NCBI GenBank assembly: GCA_046290435.1
Contig: JBKAGO010000068.1
Location: 97,677-161,676 of the forward strand
Length of the DNA stretch: 64,000 nt
Direction: 5' to 3'
Source: CAVQUE01 sp046290435
Lineage (GTDB): Bacteria; Actinomycetota; Acidimicrobiia; Acidimicrobiales; UBA8592
This document shows positions 44,031-52,817 of the stretch, one piece after another. The position numbers were made by a program, and so were the translations under genes. The notes beneath the pieces were generated by a model. That model had not been told where the DNA came from, did not search any database, and worked only from the letters and a program-made list of their open reading frames with translations. The stretch's first letter is position 1; the number at the start of each line of letters is the position of its first letter.

Positions 44031-45632
44031 GCCCCGCAGGGGACGGCGTCGCCGTCGTTGGCTCGCCTGGCGCGCCTCGGCATCGAGCTGCGGTGGCGCC
44101 TGGTCGACAACCGGGCCCGCCGCCTCGGCAAACGCACCCGCGGCTTCGCCGTCGTCTTCGGCGCGCTCTACGCGGTGGGCACCATCGCCGCTCTCGTCGC
44201 GGCCCGCTCGGCGACCGACGACGTCGCCCAGGCCACGCTGGTGCTCACCGCCTCGTCGCTGGCGTCGGGCTGGATCTTCGGCCCGATCCTGTTGGGCGGC
44301 GTCGACGAGACCGTCGACCCCACCCGCCTCGCCCTCCTGCCGCTCGAACGCCGCGAGCTGTTCGTCGTGCAGCTCGGTGCCGCGCTGTCGGGCATCGGTC
44401 CGGCAGCGGCGCTGGTCGGGTTCGGCGTCGGCATCCCGCTGGGGTTCGCGACCGCCTCGCCGCTGGTGCTGCTGACCCTGCTGGCGGCGCCGGCGATGAT
44501 CGCCATGACCATCGGGCTGGCACGCTCGACCGCAGCGCTGCTGGCCATCGCCCAGCGGTCGCGCATCGGCCGCGACCTGGCGGTACTGCTGGCCGCGCTG
44601 TCGGCCGGCGCGTTGTTCGTCGTCGCCCAGTTGGCGACCAGCGTGTCGGGTAGCCGGGCGGCCGGCCTGATCGACGCGCTGGCGTGGGCGCCGTGGTGCT
44701 GGCCGGGCCGGGCGGTACTCGCCGCCGGAGCCGACGACGCCACCGCTGCGCTCGGATGGACGGCGCTGTCGCTGGTCTCAGCGGCTGCGGCGCTGACGCT
44801 GTGGGCGGCGTTGTCGCAGTTCCTGTTGACCAACGGCGAACGGGTCGTGCGCGTCGGACGCCGCGGTGACGGCGCCGCGCTCGGACGGGCCGACTCGGTG
44901 TTCGGTGCCGCCCTGGCCCGCCAGTGGATCTCGGTCCGGCGCTCGCCCAACACCCGCGTGGCGTTGGTGTTCGGCATCGCATTCGGGGTGGCGTTCCCGG
45001 TGCTGCAGATCCTCCAGCACGGCGCCGAGGGCTCGTCGTTGGTGGCCTTCAGCGCGCTGCTCGCCATGCTCGCCAACATCGGGGCCACCAGCAATTTGCT
45101 GGGATTCGACGCCGGGTCGCTGTGGATCGAGGCGCTCTGCAACGGTCCCAGCCGCGCCCACATGGCCGCCCGCAGCCTGGCGGCGCTGCCCAACCTGTTG
45201 ATCCCCACGTGGCTGTCGGGCCTGGTCGTCGGCGTCTGGACCGACCAGTGGGCCGCAGTGGCGCTGGTGTCGGCCATCGCCGTGCCCATCGCGCTGATCG
45301 TCCTGTCGCAGGGACTGGTGACGTCGCTCCTGGCGCCGTGGCCTCTGTCGGATGGCGACAACCCGTTCGGCAACCGCCAGGGCGCCGAGGGTCGCGGCGG
45401 GCGCCTCGCCGCCACCGCGCTCTCCGGGCTGGGTGCCGCGCTAATGCTGTCGACGCCGATCATCGTTGCCGCCTACGCCGGGCGTGAGGCATGGTGGGGT
45501 TGGCTGGTGCCGCTGGTGGCCACCGCATGGGCAGTCGCGATCGGCGCCGCCACCCTGCGCTGGGTCGGTCGGCGCCTCGCCGGGTCCGAGCCCGAACTAC
45601 TCGAACTGCTGTCGCCGCGGGCGATGACCTGA
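43995..45632 (+). CDS. Multi-pass ABC transporter membrane protein
   Basis: A 545-aa integral membrane protein with about 12 hydrophobic segments in two blocks: roughly residues 45-265 (six segments, including VVFGALYAVGTIAALVAA, LASGWIFGPILLGGV, LLTLLAAPAMIAMTIGLA) and about 315-545 (FGIAFGVAFPVLQIL, VALVSAIAVPIALIVL and a final pair). No motif names it, but its position behind the ATPase and its size fit the membrane subunit of an exporter. GTG 43995 overlaps the small-ORF stop; ATG 43983 is an alternative start. The substrate is unknown. Confidence 0.8.
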   Translation: MTFTDPLTAAPGAPQGTASPSLARLARLGIELRWRLVDNRARRLGKRTRGFAVVFGALYAVGTIAALVAARSATDDVAQATLVLTASSLASGWIFGPILLGGVDETVDPTRLALLPLERRELFVVQLGAALSGIGPAAALVGFGVGIPLGFATASPLVLLTLLAAPAMIAMTIGLARSTAALLAIAQRSRIGRDLAVLLAALSAGALFVVAQLATSVSGSRAAGLIDALAWAPWCWPGRAVLAAGADDATAALGWTALSLVSAAAALTLWAALSQFLLTNGERVVRVGRRGDGAALGRADSVFGAALARQWISVRRSPNTRVALVFGIAFGVAFPVLQILQHGAEGSSLVAFSALLAMLANIGATSNLLGFDAGSLWIEALCNGPSRAHMAARSLAALPNLLIPTWLSGLVVGVWTDQWAAVALVSAIAVPIALIVLSQGLVTSLLAPWPLSDGDNPFGNRQGAEGRGGRLAATALSGLGAALMLSTPIIVAAYAGREAWWGWLVPLVATAWAVAIGAATLRWVGRRLAGSEPELLELLSPRAMT

Positions 45633-45647
45633 GGACCGGAAGCCCGG

Positions 45648-46751
45648 TCAGATCATCGGGTCGCTGGACATGGCCATGTGGTCGGAGGTGAACGCGACCA
45701 GCGCCCGGATCCACTCGTCACGGTCCCAACGCATGATGCCGGTGCCCGCCAGGGCGGCGTCAGCGTTGGACGTGTCGTAGAAGGTCGGGTGGGTGAAGTA
45801 GTCGGCGGCATCCGCGGGAATGCCCATGACCGCCTCGACGCCGGGCACGTGCGCCAGGGCGCCCTTGGCGACCCGCTTCGGTAGCCGGAGCCGGACCAGC
45901 CGCCGCCCCGTCGCGTCGCCGAGGCGATCCATCATCTCGGCGATCGTGAACGGTTCGGGGTCGGCCAGCGCGAAGCATTTTCCGACGGTGTCGCTGCGGC
46001 CGGAGAGCTCGACGATGGCGTCGATGACGTGGTCGCGCGGCACCACGTTGAACCGCACCGTGGTGGGGTCGCCCATGGTGGGTACGACGGCCAGCCACGA
46101 CGGCTGCCGGAGCAGCCAGCGGATCACGAAGTAGATGCCGTCGAGCTTCTGGGTGTCGCCGGTGCGGGAGTCGCCTGCGACGACGGCCGGCCGGTAGATC
46201 GTCGCCCGCAGGCCCGTGGCCATGGCCTCGCGGACGACGACCTCGGCGTGGTGTTTGGTGGACTCGTAGTGGTTGTTGAACACCTGCCCGGGCCGGATGA
46301 GGTCGTCCTCGCGCCAGATGCCGGTGTGGCGTCCCGACACGTAGCAGGTGCTGACGTAGTGCAGCCGCTCGAGAGCGTCGCACGCCTGCGCGAACGACAC
46401 GACGTGACGGGTGCCGTCGACGTTGACCGTCGTCGCCAGGTCGAGGGGGACCGTGAGGTCGTAGACGGCGGCGAGGTGGTGGATCGACGTCGTGGTGGAC
46501 GCCAGGTCCCGGTATGCCTCGGCCTCGAGGCCAAGAGCGGGATCGGTGATGTCGCCGACGATGCAGCGGATGCGCCCTGCAATGGCCGGATCGGCCGCCA
46601 TCTGCTCGTCGGCTCGGCCAAGGGCGAGGTCGGCGAAGCGGTCCTGCACGATGCAGACGGCCTCGGCGTCGGGCTCGCGGGCGAGCAGCCGGGGTAGCAA
46701 CGCCGAACCCAGGAAGCCCGGATAGCCGGTGACGACGATGGTGGGTGCCAT
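45648..46751 (-). CDS. SDR-family NAD-binding protein (male-sterility/fatty-acyl-reductase-like)
   Basis: A 367-aa extended SDR. TIVVTGYPGFLGSALLPRLL is the nucleotide motif, then IHHLAAVYDL, VNVDGTRHVVSFA, the catalytic region LHYVSTCYVSG with NHYESTKHHAE (YxxxK: Tyr and Lys in ESTKHHAE), and FNVVPRDHVIDAI. The wording matches the NAD_binding_4 (male-sterility) group, which reduces thioesters or acts as a carboxylic-acid-reductase-like module. The substrate is unknown. The start is ATG 46751. The MarR gene on the same strand ends 61 bp upstream. Confidence 0.85.
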   Translation of the reverse strand: MAPTIVVTGYPGFLGSALLPRLLAREPDAEAVCIVQDRFADLALGRADEQMAADPAIAGRIRCIVGDITDPALGLEAEAYRDLASTTTSIHHLAAVYDLTVPLDLATTVNVDGTRHVVSFAQACDALERLHYVSTCYVSGRHTGIWREDDLIRPGQVFNNHYESTKHHAEVVVREAMATGLRATIYRPAVVAGDSRTGDTQKLDGIYFVIRWLLRQPSWLAVVPTMGDPTTVRFNVVPRDHVIDAIVELSGRSDTVGKCFALADPEPFTIAEMMDRLGDATGRRLVRLRLPKRVAKGALAHVPGVEAVMGIPADAADYFTHPTFYDTSNADAALAGTGIMRWDRDEWIRALVAFTSDHMAMSSDPMI

Positions 46752-46812
46752 GGCCGCAGATCCTGTCACGGCCGATGAGCGAGCGCCGATCGCCACAGAC
46801 GGCGGGGCGCGC

Positions 46813-47352
46813 TCAGCGCGACCCCGACGACTCGGGTGGGGTCTCGACCGCCTCGGGCTTGCCGGCGGCGTTGGCCTCGGCGTCGGCCACCGTGCGCAGG
46901 ATCGAGCCGAAACGGAGCCACTCGTCGCGGGTGAAGTGGTCGCTGAGAGCCGCACGGACGCCACGGACGTGGAGCGGGGCGGCCTCGACCAGGCGTTGAT
47001 ACCCGAGCTCTGTCAGCTCGGCCCAGATGGCACGACCGTCCGACGGACACGGCCGCCGGGCCACGAGGCCGGCGGTCTCGAGGCGGTCGATGCGATAGGT
47101 CAGGCGGCTGCGGGAGGCCAGCAGCGCGCCGGCGAGATCGGCCATGCGCATGCGCCGGTCGGGGGCCTCCGACAGGAAGACCAGGACCTCGTAGTCCTCG
47201 AGGGTCAGCCCGAATGCCCGCTTGAGATCGTCGTTGAGCCGATCGGTGACCCGCGTGGTGGCCTCGAGGTAGGCGCGCCAGGCCTGCTGCTCGTCGGCGT
47301 CGAGCCAGGGCACAGCAGCGTGTTCGGTGCCGGGGTCTGGGGCGGGGTCCAC
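46813..47352 (-). CDS. MarR-family transcriptional regulator
   Basis: A 179-aa winged-helix regulator. LNDDLKRAFGLTLEDYEVLVFLSEAPDRRMRMADLAGALLASRSRLTYRIDRLETAGLVARRPCPSDGRAIWAELT holds the full winged helix (recognition helix SRSRLTYRIDRLE, wing RPCPSDGRAIWA; described piecewise, residues 48-122). The divergent YceI gene and the operators between them point to YceI control. The start GTG 47352 is tentative; TTG 47382 would extend it into the operator. MarR/YceI pairs are frequent in actinobacteria and respond to small ligands. Confidence 0.88.
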   Translation of the reverse strand: MDPAPDPGTEHAAVPWLDADEQQAWRAYLEATTRVTDRLNDDLKRAFGLTLEDYEVLVFLSEAPDRRMRMADLAGALLASRSRLTYRIDRLETAGLVARRPCPSDGRAIWAELTELGYQRLVEAAPLHVRGVRAALSDHFTRDEWLRFGSILRTVADAEANAAGKPEAVETPPESSGSR

Positions 47353-47376
47353 GTCCCGATGATACCCGGTGGGGTT

Positions 47377-47424
47377 GTACAAATTTGAATCATCACCTAG
47401 AGTCCCATTCGTTCAAATCTGAAC
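47377..47424. promoter_or_regulatory. MarR operator pair between the MarR and YceI genes
   Basis: Two related dyads: GTACAAATTTGAATC (47377-47391) and GTTCAAATCTGAAC (47411-47424). Both match TTCAAAT-TTGAA-type palindromes, about 33 bp apart. This AT-rich element stands out from the GC-rich context and lies 23-70 bp upstream of yceI. Confidence 0.65.
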
Positions 47425-47447
47425 TACCCACCGAACGGAGACTCCCC

Positions 47448-48011
47448 ATGTCGCTCACCGAGCAGACCATCCCCCTCGCCACCGGCACCTGGACCATCGA
47501 CCCCGTCCACAGCGCGGTCACCTTCTCGGTGCGCCACCTGGGCCTCGCCAAGGTCCGCGGCCGCTTCAACGACTTCTCCGGCAGCGTGACCGTCAGCGAG
47601 ACCGTCGCCGACACCGTGGTCGTGGCCGAGATCGACCTGGCGTCGGTCGACACCAACAACGCCGACCGCGACGCCCACCTGCTCGGCAGCGACTTCTTCG
47701 ACGCCGCGACCCACCCGAAGATGTCGTTCGCGTCCACCGGCGTCTCCGGTGCCGCCGGCGAGTACTCCCTCGACGGGCACCTGACCATCAACGGCGTGAC
47801 CAAGCCGGTGTCGCTCGACGTCGAGTTCTTCGGCGCCGAGACCTTCCCCCTCGACGGCTCGCTCCGCGCCGGATTCTCTGCGAGCGGATCCATCTCGCGT
47901 TCGGAGTTCGGCGTGAGCTTCGAGATCCCGATGGGCGCCGACAAGGTCGCCATCGGCGACAAGGTGAGCATCGAGCTGGACATTCAGCTCGTCGCCCCCG
48001 CAGCCGACTGA
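47448..48011 (+). CDS. yceI: YceI-family polyisoprenoid-binding protein
   Basis: A 187-aa lipocalin-like protein that binds isoprenoid or other lipids. The family start is GTWTIDPVHSAVTFSVRHLGLAKVRGRFNDFSG (residues 13-45), then VDTNNADRDAHLLGSDFFDAATHPKMSF and GHLTINGVTKPVSLDVEF. There is no signal peptide, so it is a cytoplasmic form, which is usual for MarR-linked actinobacterial copies. An ACGGAGACTCCCC leader precedes ATG 47448. It is probably derepressed by the MarR ligand. Confidence 0.93.
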   Translation: MSLTEQTIPLATGTWTIDPVHSAVTFSVRHLGLAKVRGRFNDFSGSVTVSETVADTVVVAEIDLASVDTNNADRDAHLLGSDFFDAATHPKMSFASTGVSGAAGEYSLDGHLTINGVTKPVSLDVEFFGAETFPLDGSLRAGFSASGSISRSEFGVSFEIPMGADKVAIGDKVSIELDIQLVAPAAD

Positions 48012-48038
48012 CCCACCCCCGAAGCCGCCTGACCCACC

Positions 48039-48113
48039 CCGGCGCCGGCCCTGGCCCTGCCGCTCCCGTCCTGGAACCCCCATCGGAGCCAGAGCAGGGC
48101 GGGCCGGCGCCCG
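48039..48113. terminator. GC-rich hairpin between convergent yceI and NmrA-like genes
   Basis: CGGCGCCGGCC...CCCTGC (to 48060) pairs with GCAGGGC...GGGCCGGCGCC (48094-48113) with few mismatches; loop about 33 nt. It covers most of the gap of 123 bp. Confidence 0.45.
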
Positions 48114-48134
48114 ATGGACCGGCGCGATCAGGAG

Positions 48135-48974
48135 CTACCGCAACCAGACCTCGCGGTTGCGTTCGAGATAGTCGTCGAGCGAGGTCGGTGGGCGCCCCAG
48201 CAGGCGGGCCACGTCGTCGGTGATGCGTTCGTCGTCTGCCCGCCGTAGTTCGGTGTGCAGCACCGTCTGGACCAGCGCCTGGGACCACCCCATGCCCTGG
48301 GAACGCAGGCGGCGCACATAGCCGATGGGCGAGACGGGCTCGTAGCGCACCGTCCGATCGAGCAGGCCCGACAGCTTCGATGCGACCTCGTCGAAGCTGT
48401 GCGCCGTCGCACCCGTCAAGGTGTAGGCCTTGCCCGCATGTGCATGGGGATCTGCGAGCGCCACTGCTGCCACCTCGCCGATGTCGAGCGCATCGATGAA
48501 CGCCGGCTGGCCGTCGCCGGCGGGCAACACGATGCGGTCCTCGTTCACGATGTCGGCGCGGTAGGCGCTCTCGATGTTCTGGGCGAAGAACCCGGGCCGC
48601 AGGATGGTCGACGGGATCGCAGCGGAACCGAGGTGCTTCTCGACGCGGTGATGCGGCACGATCGGGTTCTCGGCGGCGCCGGCGACCGATGCGAACACGA
48701 TGTGCCCCACGCCTTCGGCGGCGGCGACGTCCACGAATCGGTTGAGCGTGGGTCCCACGCGCGAGATCGCAGGTGGGCGCATCAGGAACACGGCATCGCA
48801 GCCGGCCACGGCGGGCGCAAAGGTGGCAGGGGCGCCGAAGTCGAGGTGCCGCTCGCCGGGCTCGGTCGTCTCGCTGCGCACGGTCGCGATCGGATCGAGA
48901 CCCGCTGCGAGCGCAGCGGTCGTGACCGCACGGCCGAGGTTCCCGCTCGAGCCCACCACCAGCACGCCCGCCAT
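48135..48974 (-). CDS. NmrA-like NAD(P)-binding protein
   Basis: A 279-aa atypical SDR. VLVVGSSGNLGRAVTTAALAAG is the dinucleotide motif, then CDAVFLMRPPAIS, HIVFASVAGAAENPIVPHHRVEKHLG and LRPGFFAQNI, a pattern shared with NmrA/QorB-like redox sensors and NAD(P)H:quinone oxidoreductase subfamily 2. The C-terminus contains TGATAHSFDEVASKLSG. It could be a quinone reductase or a redox-sensing regulator. ATG 48974 is preceded by GAGGGAGTGACCG. It is isolated between terminators. Confidence 0.87.
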   Translation of the reverse strand: MAGVLVVGSSGNLGRAVTTAALAAGLDPIATVRSETTEPGERHLDFGAPATFAPAVAGCDAVFLMRPPAISRVGPTLNRFVDVAAAEGVGHIVFASVAGAAENPIVPHHRVEKHLGSAAIPSTILRPGFFAQNIESAYRADIVNEDRIVLPAGDGQPAFIDALDIGEVAAVALADPHAHAGKAYTLTGATAHSFDEVASKLSGLLDRTVRYEPVSPIGYVRRLRSQGMGWSQALVQTVLHTELRRADDERITDDVARLLGRPPTSLDDYLERNREVWLR

Positions 48975-49029
48975 CGGTCACTCCCTCACTCGTGTTCGCT
49001 GTCGGCCCGAGCGTAGGGGCGACCGGTCG

Positions 49030-49067
49030 CCGGTTGCCCCCGGCTCCGATGGCTCGGGGGCAACCGG
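49030..49067 (-). terminator. Hairpin terminator of the lon gene
   Basis: Perfect 12-bp arms CCGGTTGCCCCC and GGGGGCAACCGG, with a 14-nt loop, just after the lon stop (49072) on the minus strand. Confidence 0.6.
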
Positions 49068-49071
49068 TGGC

Positions 49072-51513
49072 TCACACCGGCGTGAGCGCCACGGCCAACA
49101 CGTCGTCGATGTCGTGGGCCAGGTGCACGGTCAGATGCTCGAGCACCTCGGCCGGGACGTCGTCGAGATCCTCGCCGTTGGCCTTCGGCAGGACGACCTC
49201 GCGGATGCCGGCCCGGTGGGCGGCCAGGAGCTTCTGCTTCACCCCGCCGATGGGCAGCACCCGGCCCTGCAGCGTGACCTCACCGGTCATCGCCACCTCG
49301 GGGCGAACGGTGCGTCCCGACAGCAGGCTGATCAACGCCGTCGTCATCGTGATGCCCGCCGACGGGCCGTCCTTGGGGACGGCCCCTGCGGGGAAGTGGA
49401 CGTGCAGCCGGGTGTGGTCGGGCAACCGGGCCCCGTAGCGCTCGCCGTGGGCGGCCACGACCGACCGGGCGATGACCGCCGACTCCTTCATGACGTCGCC
49501 CAGCTGACCGGTCAACAACGGCTCGCCGTCGCCGGCGATCAGCGCGGTCTCGACGAACAACACGTCGCCACCGGCCCCGGTGACCGCCAGGCCCGTCGCG
49601 ATACCCGGCCGGTCGATCCGATCGGCGACCTCCTCGGCGGGTACCGGGCGCCCGAGCAGCGCCCGGAGCTCGTCGACGGCGAACACCACCGGCGCCTCGG
49701 CACCGCCTGCGATGCGGGTGGCCGCCTTGCGCACCAGCTTGTCCAGCAGGCGCTCGAGGCGACGGACGCCGGCTTCACGGGTCCAGTCCGCAGCGACTGC
49801 GGCGATGACCTCGTCGGTGATGTCGACCTCGCCGGGGTGCAGGCCGTTGCGTTCGATCAGTCGGGGCAGCAAGTGCGTCCGGGCGATTGCCGCCTTCTCG
49901 TCGGTGGTATAGCCGTCGACGGTGATGACCTCGAGGCGATCGAGCAGCGGTCCCGGGATGGTGTCGACGACGTTGGCCGTCGCGATGAACACCACCTGAG
50001 AGAGGTCGAGCTCGAACTCCAGATAGTTGTCGCGGAAGGTGGAGTTCTGGGCCGGGTCGAGGACCTCGAGCAGCGCCGCAGACGGGTCGCCCTGCCAACC
50101 GTTGCCCAGCTTGTCGACCTCGTCGAGCAACACGACAGGGTTCATCGACCCGGCCTCGATCAGCGCCCGCACGAGACGACCGGGGCGCGCACCGACGTAG
50201 GTGCGGCGGTGGCCCCTGATCTCGGCCTCGTCGCGGATCCCGCCCAGAGACACCCGCACGAAGGAACGTCCCAGGGCGCGGGCGACGGACTCACCGAGCG
50301 ACGTCTTGCCGACACCGGGCGGACCGACCAGCGACAGGATGACGCCGCTGCGGCGGGCACCGGGACCACCGGCCTCCGAGCGACGCCGTTGGCCGTCGAC
50401 GCCGTCGGGCTCTTCGCCGGCGGCATCGTCGGCATCGTCGATCTCGCCCTCGTCGTCGGTGCCATCGTGCGCCGCGGCGGCGGGACGGGGAGCCGGGTCG
50501 AGCCCGCGTTCGGCGCGTAGGCGCCGGATGGCCAGGTACTCGACCAGGCGCTCTTTGACCTCCTCCAGTCCCGTGTGGTCGGCGTCGAGGATCTGGCGGG
50601 CTGCGACCAGGTCGTGGTCGACGACCTCGGTGCGGCCCCACGGCAGGTCGAAGACCGTGTCGAGCCAGGTGCGGATCCAGTTGGACTCCATCGACTCGTT
50701 GCCCATGCGCTCGAGGCGGTCGAGCTCGGTCTCGATGGCGCGCACCGTGGCCTCGGGCATGTGGTCGGCCACGGCGGCGAGGCGTGCGCGGTAGTCGCCA
50801 CGAGCGTCCCCATCGCCGTCGCCGAGCTCCTCCCGGATCGCCGCCAGCTGGCGGCGCAGGATCGCTTCGCGCTGGGTCCTGTCGAGGTCCTCACCCACCG
50901 ATCGGGCGATGTCGGAGGCCACTTCGACCTCGGCCAGCGCCTCGGCCACCCACTCCAGGGCCAGGCGCAGACGGGCCTCGACATCGACGGTCTCCAACAG
51001 CTCGATCCGCCGTTCGGTGGAGAGCTCGGGCCAGTACGCGATGGTGTCGGCCAACTGGCCGGGCGACGCGATGTCGTTGAGCGCACCCGCCATACGGCTG
51101 CCGCCGATGCGGTCGAGCAGAGCGGTGGCGGCGGCCCGGTACTCGGCGGCCAGCGCGGTCGTGTTCTCGTCGGGCTCGGGCTCCTCGACGGGTTCGACCT
51201 CCACCCACAGGCCTGGAGCGTCACCCACCACACCGGCACCGACCCGGGCCCGCTGCAGTCCGCGGATGGTCAGCGCGGGGGTGCCATCGGGGAGCTTGCC
51301 GCGGTTCTCGATCGATGCGATGACCCCGACGCTGGCGAAAGAGGCCGACCCGCCGCTGCGCCGGGGCACGAGCAGGATGCGCCCGTCGGGAGCTGCGGCA
51401 ACGGCGGTGCGGGCCTCGGTCGATGCCAGGGTGACGGTGACGACCATCTCGGGGAACACGACGCCGTCGGGCAGCGGCAGGACGGGGAGGGTGGATGTGG
51501 AGACTTCGGGCAC
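49072..51513 (-). CDS. lon: ATP-dependent Lon protease with acidic insert
   Basis: Serine protease that degrades misfolded and regulatory proteins; 813 aa. Order: N-terminal LON domain (LPVLPLPDGVVFPEMVV), helical region, AAA+ with Walker A GPPGVGKTS (about 397-405) and Walker B VVLLDEVDKLG, then the protease domain with Ser718 (PKDGPSAG) and Lys761 (GGVKQK). Between residues 340 and 390, just before Walker A, an acidic linker (HDGTDDEGEIDDADDAAGEE and a following basic part) replaces the few residues usual there. The start is ATG 51513. Its promoter region is shared with a divergent conserved gene and contains a CTTAC-AA-GTAAG dyad. Confidence 0.95.
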   Translation of the reverse strand: MPEVSTSTLPVLPLPDGVVFPEMVVTVTLASTEARTAVAAAPDGRILLVPRRSGGSASFASVGVIASIENRGKLPDGTPALTIRGLQRARVGAGVVGDAPGLWVEVEPVEEPEPDENTTALAAEYRAAATALLDRIGGSRMAGALNDIASPGQLADTIAYWPELSTERRIELLETVDVEARLRLALEWVAEALAEVEVASDIARSVGEDLDRTQREAILRRQLAAIREELGDGDGDARGDYRARLAAVADHMPEATVRAIETELDRLERMGNESMESNWIRTWLDTVFDLPWGRTEVVDHDLVAARQILDADHTGLEEVKERLVEYLAIRRLRAERGLDPAPRPAAAAHDGTDDEGEIDDADDAAGEEPDGVDGQRRRSEAGGPGARRSGVILSLVGPPGVGKTSLGESVARALGRSFVRVSLGGIRDEAEIRGHRRTYVGARPGRLVRALIEAGSMNPVVLLDEVDKLGNGWQGDPSAALLEVLDPAQNSTFRDNYLEFELDLSQVVFIATANVVDTIPGPLLDRLEVITVDGYTTDEKAAIARTHLLPRLIERNGLHPGEVDITDEVIAAVAADWTREAGVRRLERLLDKLVRKAATRIAGGAEAPVVFAVDELRALLGRPVPAEEVADRIDRPGIATGLAVTGAGGDVLFVETALIAGDGEPLLTGQLGDVMKESAVIARSVVAAHGERYGARLPDHTRLHVHFPAGAVPKDGPSAGITMTTALISLLSGRTVRPEVAMTGEVTLQGRVLPIGGVKQKLLAAHRAGIREVVLPKANGEDLDDVPAEVLEHLTVHLAHDIDDVLAVALTPV

Positions 51514-51578
51514 GGGACCTCTTCTCGGACTTCTCTGACGGGTCGACCGATGGACGACGGGTTGGCGGGGTCGATGGG

Positions 51579-51611
51579 TTGACAGAAGATGATTACGCGC
51601 TTACAAGTAAG
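51579..51611 (+). promoter_or_regulatory. Promoter and dyad in the lon divergent region
   Basis: TTGACA (51579-51584), 17 nt, then TACAAG (51602-51607) form a near-consensus promoter towards the conserved gene at 51691. The dyad CTTACAAGTAAG (51600-51611) overlaps the -10. It is an A+T-rich island in GC-rich DNA. Confidence 0.5.
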
Positions 51612-51690
51612 CAGGTAAGTGACAACCGGAGTCGGGATCCACACATTCCCGGCCCGCCGACGGCCCTTGCGACCAGGAACGAGAGATCCC

Positions 51691-52206
51691 ATGAACGAGC
51701 GCCCGCCCTGCGATCCCCACGAGACCGCGGCCTGGTTCGCCGGCCGCATCCCTGACGCCTGGTTCGCCGGCACGCTGCGCGTCGAGGTCGACCGCGACGA
51801 GATCATCGTCATCGGCACGTTGGCCGAACCCGGCGGCGTCGAGGGCGACGACGCACTGCGGGTGGCCGCCGGCGCCCGCATCGAGGCCTTCCGCGAGGAC
51901 ACCCGGGCCGCACGGATGAAGATCGCCGATGCCGCCCAGCAACGCTGGCGCCGGGTGGTGTCCTGGGGCGTCACCTGCGGGCCCGTCGAGGAGATCTTCA
52001 CCAACGCATCGGTGCCGGTGATGACACGCCTTCGTTTCGAGGACCGCCGCGTGCTCGACACCCTGATCGACGCCGGCGTCGCCCGCAGCCGCTCCGAGGC
52101 CCTCGCCTGGTGCGTCAAGCAGGTCGGCCTCAACCAATCGGACTGGATGCAACGACTACGCGACGCCATGACCGAGGTCGAGCGCATCCGCGCCGAAGGT
52201 CCCTGA
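51691..52206 (+). CDS. Conserved actinobacterial protein of unknown function, divergent from lon
   Basis: A 171-aa protein: N-terminal half WFAGRIPDAWFAGTLRVEVDRDEIIVIGTL, then a basic helix, and a C-terminal segment MTRLRFEDRRVLDTLIDAGVARSRSEALAWCV (described piecewise) followed by an amphipathic helix. That C-terminal segment resembles a ribbon-helix-helix. I recall similar proteins across actinobacteria but no assigned role. ATG 51691 lies 83 bp after a strong promoter; GAGAGATCCC precedes it. The position opposite lon may indicate shared control. Confidence 0.7.
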   Translation: MNERPPCDPHETAAWFAGRIPDAWFAGTLRVEVDRDEIIVIGTLAEPGGVEGDDALRVAAGARIEAFREDTRAARMKIADAAQQRWRRVVSWGVTCGPVEEIFTNASVPVMTRLRFEDRRVLDTLIDAGVARSRSEALAWCVKQVGLNQSDWMQRLRDAMTEVERIRAEGP

Positions 52207-52278
52207 ACCCGACCTGCCACGAGCCGGGCGACGCGCCGGGTCGCCACACACAGGTGGTTGTCCCCGGGCACGCTCCGG

Positions 52279-52284
52279 TAGGTT
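52279..52284 (+). promoter_or_regulatory. -10 element for leaderless bacterioferritin mRNA
   Basis: TAGGTT ends 6 nt before ATG 52291; no ribosome-binding site is present. Confidence 0.4.
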
Positions 52285-52290
52285 CTGGCG

Positions 52291-52767
52291 ATGCAAGGTT
52301 CACCCGAGATCATCGAGTTCCTCAACGAAGCCCTCACCGCGGAGCTCACCGCCATCAACCAGTACTTCGCCCACGCGAAGCTGTGCGAGAACTGGGGCTG
52401 GATGGTGCTCGCGAAGAAGTACCGCGAAGAGTCCATCGAGGAGATGATGGACGCCGAGAAGCTCATGGAGCGGATCCTGATGCTCGACGGCATGCCGAAC
52501 CTGCAGCGCCTCGGCAGCGTGCGGGTCGGCGAGACGGTCGAGGAACAGCTCCAGGTCGACGGCGAGCTCGAGATCGCAGCCATCGAGCGGTACCGCCGCG
52601 GCGTCGTGCTGGCTCTGGAACTGGGCGATCCCGGTACTCGCGATCTCCTCGAGAGCCTCGTCATCGGCGAGGAAAACCACCTCGACTGGATCGAGACCCA
52701 GAAGTCGAGGATCGCCGACATCGGCATCGAGCGCTACCTGCAGTCGATGATGGGCGAGGTCGGCTGA
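52291..52767 (+). CDS. bfr: Bacterioferritin
   Basis: A 158-aa ferritin-fold protein that stores iron as a 24-mer shell with haem at dimer interfaces. Ferroxidase residues corresponding to E18, E51, E94, E127 and H130 are present, and the haem ligand M52 is conserved (EEMMDAEKLMERIL). The position of ligand H54 is Asp, an unusual change at the di-iron site. Length and the AELTAINQYFAHAKL start match the family. A TAGGTT -10 precedes ATG 52291, so the transcript looks leaderless. No bacterioferritin-associated ferredoxin gene is near. Confidence 0.93.
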   Translation: MQGSPEIIEFLNEALTAELTAINQYFAHAKLCENWGWMVLAKKYREESIEEMMDAEKLMERILMLDGMPNLQRLGSVRVGETVEEQLQVDGELEIAAIERYRRGVVLALELGDPGTRDLLESLVIGEENHLDWIETQKSRIADIGIERYLQSMMGEVG

Positions 52768-52817
52768 TCTCACGGGTTCGCCGCTGCGCCGCCCGCACCC
52801 GGGGGTTGTCGGTCGGC

